This document shows, one piece after another, positions 59,885-64,000 of a DNA stretch of 64,000 nucleotides. Source of the stretch: an uncultured Bacteroidales bacterium (GTDB lineage Bacteria > Bacteroidota > Bacteroidia > Bacteroidales > UBA932); the NCBI GenBank assembly GCA_900316795.1, contig ONEF01000004.1, forward strand, positions 124,001 through 188,000. Direction: 5' to 3'. Under the pieces are notes generated by a model. It did not search any database. It was not told the DNA's origin and saw only the letters and a program-made list of their open reading frames with translations. Position 1 is the first letter of the stretch; every line of letters starts with the position of its first letter. The position numbers and the translations under genes are program-made.

Positions 59885-61957
59885 TTATCTCATTCCACAA
59901 CGCTTAAGCAGAGCGTCTGGTTTGGGATCTCGGCCGCGGAAGTTGCGGTAGAGTACGGCGGCGTCTTCCAGATTGCCTTTTTCCAGGATGTTTTCCCTGA
60001 AGCTCCTGGCGGTATTCCTGTCAAAGATGCCGTTCTTCTTGAAGAGCGAGAAGGCGTCTGCCTCAAGCACTTCGGCCCATTTGTAGGAGTAATAGCCGGC
60101 AGCGTATCCGCCGGAGAAGATGTGGGTGAAACTTGGGCAGAAAGCACAGCCTTTGGCGTTAGGCAGGAGCCTGCATTTCTCTTTCAGGCGGTTTTCCAGT
60201 TTTTCAAGATCGGCCGGAGTTTTTATCTCATCGATTTTCTCCTTTGACATTGTGTGCAGAGCCATGTCGGTAATGCCGAAAGCCAGCTGGCGTACAAAGG
60301 CGTAGCCGCTGTTGTAGTTTCTGGCACGCTTGATCTTGGAAATAAGCTCTTTGCCTATGACCTTGTTTGTCTTGTAATGCCTTCCGGCCATCTTGAGGAA
60401 TTCTTCTTCAACCGCCCAGTTTTCCATAATCTGGGACGGGAGTTCAACAAAGTCCCGTGTTACGGATGTGCCTGTCAAGGACGGATATTTTCCCTTGCCC
60501 ATTATGCCGTGCAGAGCGTGCCCGAATTCGTGGAGAACGGTTGTCACCTCGCTGAAGGTCAAAAGAGACGGTTTGGTAGGAGTGGGCTTGGTGAAGTTGC
60601 AGACGATGGAAATCAGGGGCCTTTCTTCAGGTATGCCGCCACTGTCCCGGAAGGATGTCATCCAGGCTCCGCCCCTTTTGCTCTTTCTTGGGAAGAAGTC
60701 GCTGTAGAAAAGGGCCAGATGACTTCCGTCCTCATCAAGCACGTCGTAAACTTTCACGTCTTTGTGGTAAGCTGGAATGTCCTTGGCTTCCACAAAACGG
60801 ATTCCATAGAGGCGGTTTGCAAGGAGGAAAAGGCTCTGCTGGACATTCTCGAGCTTGAAGAAAGGTTTGACCATATCATCGCTGAGACTGTATCGGCTCT
60901 GGCGGAGTTTTTCACTCCAGTAGGCAAAATCCCAGCCTTGGAGAGTGCCCGGAGTGCCGTCTTCTTCCTTGAAACCATGTTTGCGGGCAAATTCCTCAAT
61001 TCTCTTCACTTCCTTTTTACCGTAAGGAAGAGTCTTGTCCAGAAGGTTCTTGAGAAAAGAGTTCACGGTCTTGGTATTCTTTGCCATCCTGTATTTCAGT
61101 GCTGCCTGCGCCGGGTTCTTGAACCCCAGGAGGTTGGCCGAATCCATTCTCAGTTCCAGTATCCTTCTTGTTATGGCCGTATTGTCATATTTCCCTCCAA
61201 GGCAACGGGAGCCGTAGGCAAAGTACATCTTTTTCCTCAGTTCCCTTTTCGGAGAGAATTTCATGAAAGCTGAATAGCTTGGAGCCTGGAGGGTGAACAC
61301 CCATCCCTTGAGTTTCCTTTCCTTGGCTTCCTGGGCAGCTGCTTCAACCACATAATCAGGCAGATCAGTTATGTCCTCCTTGTCAGTCAGGTGAAGGATG
61401 AAATCATTGGTGGCATCCAGCACGTTTTTCCCGAACTTCAAGCTCAGGAGACTGGCCTCTTCAGAGATTTTGGCAAGGTGCCTTTTCCCTTCCTCGTCCA
61501 ACAGGGCTCCGTTTTCCTTGAAGGATAGGAACTTCTTCTCAAGAAGCCTTGCCTGCTCCTTGTCGAGATGGAGTCTCCTCCTGTTCTCATAGACAAATTT
61601 TATCCTTTGGAAAAGCTTGTCGTTGAACAATATATGGAGAGAAAGCTTGGTAAGTTCAGGAGATATTTCCTCAGCGATGCTCTGCATTTTGTCTGAGGAG
61701 AGGCACTCGTTGAGGTTGAAGAAGATGCCGCTTACCTCATCCAGGGCCTTGCCGGAAAACTCCAGAGCCTCCACCGTATTCTGGAATGTAGGTTCCTCTT
61801 TGTTCTCTGCGATAGCGGCTACTTCATTGTAGGCCTGCTTGATGGCTTCTTTGAAAGCCGGCAGATAATCATCTTCTTTGATCTTGTCAAACTGCGGTGC
61901 CCCGTACCTTAGATTTGAGGCACGGAGAAGGATATTCTGTTTCATCTTATGATTCAA
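59885..61957 (-). CDS. dcp: M3-family peptidyl-dipeptidase (Dcp-like)
   Basis: 690 residues, cytosolic or periplasmic without a clear signal peptide. The zinc motif LHEFGHALHGI lies near residue 475. Other M3 marks: FVELPSQIMENWAVE and FSGGYAAGYYSYKWAEVLEA. Cleaves dipeptides from the C-terminus of short peptides. The coiled-coil lipoprotein gene lies 62 bp upstream on the same strand; umuC converges 23 bp away. Confidence 0.92.
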   Translation of the reverse strand: MNHKMKQNILLRASNLRYGAPQFDKIKEDDYLPAFKEAIKQAYNEVAAIAENKEEPTFQNTVEALEFSGKALDEVSGIFFNLNECLSSDKMQSIAEEISPELTKLSLHILFNDKLFQRIKFVYENRRRLHLDKEQARLLEKKFLSFKENGALLDEEGKRHLAKISEEASLLSLKFGKNVLDATNDFILHLTDKEDITDLPDYVVEAAAQEAKERKLKGWVFTLQAPSYSAFMKFSPKRELRKKMYFAYGSRCLGGKYDNTAITRRILELRMDSANLLGFKNPAQAALKYRMAKNTKTVNSFLKNLLDKTLPYGKKEVKRIEEFARKHGFKEEDGTPGTLQGWDFAYWSEKLRQSRYSLSDDMVKPFFKLENVQQSLFLLANRLYGIRFVEAKDIPAYHKDVKVYDVLDEDGSHLALFYSDFFPRKSKRGGAWMTSFRDSGGIPEERPLISIVCNFTKPTPTKPSLLTFSEVTTVLHEFGHALHGIMGKGKYPSLTGTSVTRDFVELPSQIMENWAVEEEFLKMAGRHYKTNKVIGKELISKIKRARNYNSGYAFVRQLAFGITDMALHTMSKEKIDEIKTPADLEKLENRLKEKCRLLPNAKGCAFCPSFTHIFSGGYAAGYYSYKWAEVLEADAFSLFKKNGIFDRNTARSFRENILEKGNLEDAAVLYRNFRGRDPKPDALLKRCGMR

Positions 61958-62019
61958 TTGTAAAGGAATTTGGCCTGACTTTCCACAGGTCTGTTTTTCA
62001 GTAAAGAGTCGTGCCCGGA

Positions 62020-62931
62020 TTACTGGGTTTGGATGACAAGGTATTTTGTCTGCTCCCAGAAACCTTCAGGATCAGAGATGTTTATAATGGTTTCCCCGTC
62101 CACTTCCTCCAATGTGTAGGTTCCTTTCCTGTGGTTGGAAAGGACCTTGGCCTTTGCAGCATTGGTGTTTATGGTGGAAATCTCCCTGTAGTCTATTTTT
62201 ATGAAAGAAGATTTTTCAGCCTCGTAGGAGACTTTTGCTGATTTGAAAAGCCCTCCCTTGGATATGACACCTGCCTCGATGAGGTCATTCTTGCTTCCTA
62301 TGATGTAGTAGGCTGAAAACAGTGCCCTGTCCTGAGACGCCACTTTATCCTTCAGTTCCTCCTTCTCTCCTGTAAGGACAGTTATGTCTTCCTTCAAATC
62401 AGAGACATGATGCCCCAGACTGTCTATTGTCTGCTCCTTGCGGCTGATAATCAAATCTTTCTCTTGAAGCTGCTTTTGCAGAGATTCAATGGCTCTGGAT
62501 TTCTCTTCCAGTTCTTTCTGGAGGGAATTAAGTTTCTTCTTGAACTCCACGCTCTTGATCTGGCTGTCTTTTTTGAGTTGTTCTATCTTTTCCTTGTAGC
62601 TGTCAATTGCATTCTTCAGAGAGTAGATGTCTTCCATGATCTGAACTCTTTGGGCTTCAGGCACATCAAGTCCATCTTTGCTGGTTTCCACTGCCAGTAT
62701 ATCCTCTTTCTGCCTGACATCTTTAAGCCCGGCTTCCACTTCGTTCAGGGTTGCGAACACTTCATCCAGGACGTTCTTCTGGGTGCCGTAATTGCCCTTC
62801 AAGGAATCTATCTGAGCCTGAAGCTGTTTGTACTTGGAAGAATTTTCCACGCAGGAAGTGGCTGCAAAGAGAGCGAAAAACGCGGCAAAAGCCAAATAAG
62901 GAATTCTGATATGCTTTTTATTTTGTGTCAT
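62020..62931 (-). CDS. Coiled-coil lipoprotein of unknown function
   Basis: 303 residues. Lipobox AATSC (Cys about residue 27) then about 170 residues of coiled coil (LKKDSQIKSVEFKKKLNSLQ, then KELEEKSRAIESLQKQLQEK) and a C-terminal ~100-residue globular region with FIKIDYREISTINTNAAKAK. It resembles Cbp1/adhesin-like lipoproteins of Bacteroidales, which is only a loose match. Start overlaps the zinc-ribbon gene stop by 4 nt. Confidence 0.75.
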   Translation of the reverse strand: MTQNKKHIRIPYLAFAAFFALFAATSCVENSSKYKQLQAQIDSLKGNYGTQKNVLDEVFATLNEVEAGLKDVRQKEDILAVETSKDGLDVPEAQRVQIMEDIYSLKNAIDSYKEKIEQLKKDSQIKSVEFKKKLNSLQKELEEKSRAIESLQKQLQEKDLIISRKEQTIDSLGHHVSDLKEDITVLTGEKEELKDKVASQDRALFSAYYIIGSKNDLIEAGVISKGGLFKSAKVSYEAEKSSFIKIDYREISTINTNAAKAKVLSNHRKGTYTLEEVDGETIINISDPEGFWEQTKYLVIQTQ

Positions 62932-63203
62932 AGCTTTCTGTGTCTTATTTTAGCGAAGGTACTCATAATTTCAAACACTTTGCTAATTCTTTCCAACAAT
63001 CTTAGCAATTTTTTTGCATCAGCCCTGTCCAGCTCCTTCACGTTTGAGGTGATGGCTTTGACTATCCTCGAGTTTCTGTTTCGTCTTTTCTTGCGGAGGG
63101 CATTGTTGTAGAATATGCGGCATTCATCACTGCAGAACCTTTTGTCCGTACGCCCGACCACTTCTTTTCCGCAAGAAGGACATCTTCTGGCCTCCATATA
63201 CAT
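62928..63203 (-). CDS. Small zinc-ribbon protein
   Basis: 91 residues. N-terminal CPSCGKEVVGRTDKRFCSDEC gives a four-cysteine zinc ribbon, followed by a basic helix (RIFYNNALRKKRRNRNSR) and a helical tail. Conserved-looking Bacteroidota type; nucleic-acid binding is likely from the basic helix but unproved. The stop overlaps the lipoprotein start (ATGA). Confidence 0.75.
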   Translation of the reverse strand: MYMEARRCPSCGKEVVGRTDKRFCSDECRIFYNNALRKKRRNRNSRIVKAITSNVKELDRADAKKLLRLLERISKVFEIMSTFAKIRHRKL

Positions 63204-63240
63204 AACCCTTTTGTTGCTTTGGCATTTTATCCGTCCCGTT

Positions 63241-63248
63241 CAAAATTA
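63241..63248 (-). promoter_or_regulatory. -7 promoter element (TAATTTTG) of the zinc-ribbon/lipoprotein operon
   Basis: Matches TAnnTTTG; predicted start near 63234, ~31 nt leader. Confidence 0.5.
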
Positions 63249-63522
63249 CCACCCTCCTTCTGTGGATGTTCTCAAATCTGAAAAAAGAAAGGCCTTTTTT
63301 GACAATCCCGAAAATGTAATTCAGGTTCTGAAAGAGAGAGAATCCAAGATTGTGAAAACTATTTCAAGAATCGGAGCCCCAGTTAAAGGATAACCGTGTC
63401 ATTTTCCGTAAAACGATTATAAACGATTATATCCGGATATGATTTGGCATGCCGGCTTATGTAATGTTTCCTTTGCGGTGTTCATTCTAAGTGATTTATG
63501 GAACAAACAATGAAAAAGATTT
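63249..63522. other. Intergenic region upstream of ssb
   Basis: Together with 63204-63248 this is a 319-bp gap. A plus-strand frame ends at 63393 with DVLKSEKRKAFFDNPENV and similar, perhaps a gene remnant, but most of its ORF is antisense to the zinc-ribbon gene. AACGATTAT occurs twice near 63412. Nothing else certain. Confidence 0.3.
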
Positions 63523-63858
63523 ATGGAGAGAACACTGAACAGAGTGGAGCTGAGGGGCAACGTGGGAGCTGACCCCAAGGTGACCGAATTGGAGGGAGGC
63601 GTCAAGGTCATACGTTTCTCCCTGGCTACGCACGAGGTTTTCAAGGGAAAGGACGGGCAGTTCAAGGAAGAGACGATGTGGCACAGCATCGCGGCCTGGT
63701 CTTCCAAGGGGATGATGGATTTTTCAAAGGTCAGGAAAGGGGTTTTCCTTGAGCTGGTCGGCAGGTTGAGATACTTCAAGTATGTCAGCAAGAGTGGGGA
63801 AGACAAATACTCAAGTGAAATTGTGGCATACAAGATGTCTTTGCCCGACCCCGACTGA
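63523..63858 (+). CDS. ssb: Single-stranded DNA-binding protein
   Basis: 111 residues. OB fold of SSB: LNRVELRGNVGADPKVTELE, VIRFSLATHEVFK, TMWHSIAAWS and LELVGRLRYFKY. It lacks the usual long acidic C-terminal tail; it ends SLPDPD, which is only loosely like the DDDxPF tip. It may be a secondary SSB paralogue. Confidence 0.9.
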   Translation: MERTLNRVELRGNVGADPKVTELEGGVKVIRFSLATHEVFKGKDGQFKEETMWHSIAAWSSKGMMDFSKVRKGVFLELVGRLRYFKYVSKSGEDKYSSEIVAYKMSLPDPD

Positions 63859-63896
63859 AATCGCCAGGGGATTTGCAGAAAATCTGGATAGATTAG

Positions 63897-63904
63897 TAAC
63901 TTTG
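63897..63904 (+). promoter_or_regulatory. -7 promoter element (TAACTTTG) of cysS
   Basis: Matches TAnnTTTG; predicted start near 63911, which falls inside the left arm of the following hairpin. Confidence 0.55.
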
Positions 63905-63907
63905 CAT

Positions 63908-63939
63908 CCGGCGGTAACAAAACGCCGCCGGCTGTTTTT
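63908..63939 (+). terminator. Hairpin with T run directly before cysS
   Basis: CCGGCGG (63908-63914) pairs with CCGCCGG (63925-63931), 10-nt loop, then CTGTTTTT running into the ATG at 63940. Likely terminates ssb read-through. Confidence 0.6.
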
Positions 63940-64000
63940 ATGAGTTCAGATATAAAAAGGGAATTTTATCTCTACAATACTCTTTCCAGAAGGAAGGAAA
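63940..64000 (+). CDS. cysS: Cysteinyl-tRNA synthetase, first codons only (runs off the window)
   Basis: The first 20 codons, from the ATG at 63940, read MSSDIKREFYLYNTLSRRKE. The LYNTL(S/T)R+KE segment is the conserved start of cysteinyl-tRNA synthetase, which charges tRNA-Cys. Only this piece is inside the window, so identity rests on a short match. Confidence 0.7.
   Translation, partial: MSSDIKREFYLYNTLSRRKE

Noticed and set aside
63115-63393. 92-residue plus-strand ORF before ssb
   Set aside because: More than a third is antisense to the zinc-ribbon gene; the tail might be a remnant but no family is recognised.

Overview
The window is a stretch of a Bacteroidales-type (Bacteroidota) chromosome. 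The evidence is a repeated TAnnTTTG -7 promoter element in front of at least twenty genes, few strong Shine-Dalgarno sites, and family content typical of that phylum: NamZ/DUF1343, MlaFE without a linked MCE gene, an ECF sigma factor next to a membrane-anchored beta-barrel, an EnvC/TPR pair, M13 and M3 peptidases, and tryptophanase. Base composition is moderate, except for an AT-rich island at about 42.4-46.8 kb. I cannot place it below order level.

Layout: 1-6.9 kb has topA (partial), PBP1A, ddl, tryptophanase and prmC. 6.9-7.75 kb is a HEPN/MNT toxin-antitoxin pair. 7.8-18.1 kb has radA, an exported serine hydrolase and class I amidotransferase, a catalytically degenerate GH77 protein with a flippase-like membrane protein, a PfkB kinase and a two-component system. 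18.2-28 kb has a nucleoside kinase, uvrA, a metallo-beta-lactamase-fold hydrolase, pcm, a deoxynucleoside kinase, an EnvC-like factor and a TPR protein. 28-34.4 kb has the ECF sigma/beta-barrel pair, mlaFE, waaA and namZ. 34.4-37.1 kb is a RAYT transposase-like gene and a phosphodiesterase lying among two arrays of a 52-bp palindrome-bearing repeat. 37.2-42.4 kb has an M13 peptidase, a frameshifted BPL_N-type protein and comM. 42.4-46.8 kb is an AT-rich island with two PD-(D/E)XK nuclease-family proteins, a small coiled-coil gene, a lipoprotein and a strongly structured RNA resembling 6S RNA. 46.8-64 kb has tsaE, rsmE, PIG-L, tsaC, an EEP phosphatase, rhomboid, mutL, ispF, two tRNAs, an SGNH hydrolase, an umuDC operon with an extra small ORF, an M3 peptidase, a coiled-coil lipoprotein, ssb and the start of cysS.

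How the genes relate: many serve cell-wall assembly (PBP1A, Ddl, EnvC-like, NamZ), outer-membrane lipid balance (MlaFE, WaaA), DNA repair (RadA, UvrA, MutL, UmuDC, SSB, ComM), and tRNA/translation functions (TsaE, TsaC, PrmC, RsmE, CysS).

Most interesting signals: (1) the 9-mer ATCGCTGAG occurs 25 times by hand count, about fifty times the uniform-base expectation, in several codon frames and once between genes, which points to selection at the DNA level; (2) the RAYT gene with its palindromic arrays, plus a related palindrome pair inserted in frame in prmC; (3) a 6S-like RNA fold in the AT-rich island; (4) a 35-codon ORF with its own promoter and a nearby TTGACA-N5-TGTCAA palindrome ahead of umuDC; (5) a GH77 protein that appears to have lost all three catalytic acids; (6) in-frame minisatellites in two conserved housekeeping genes.
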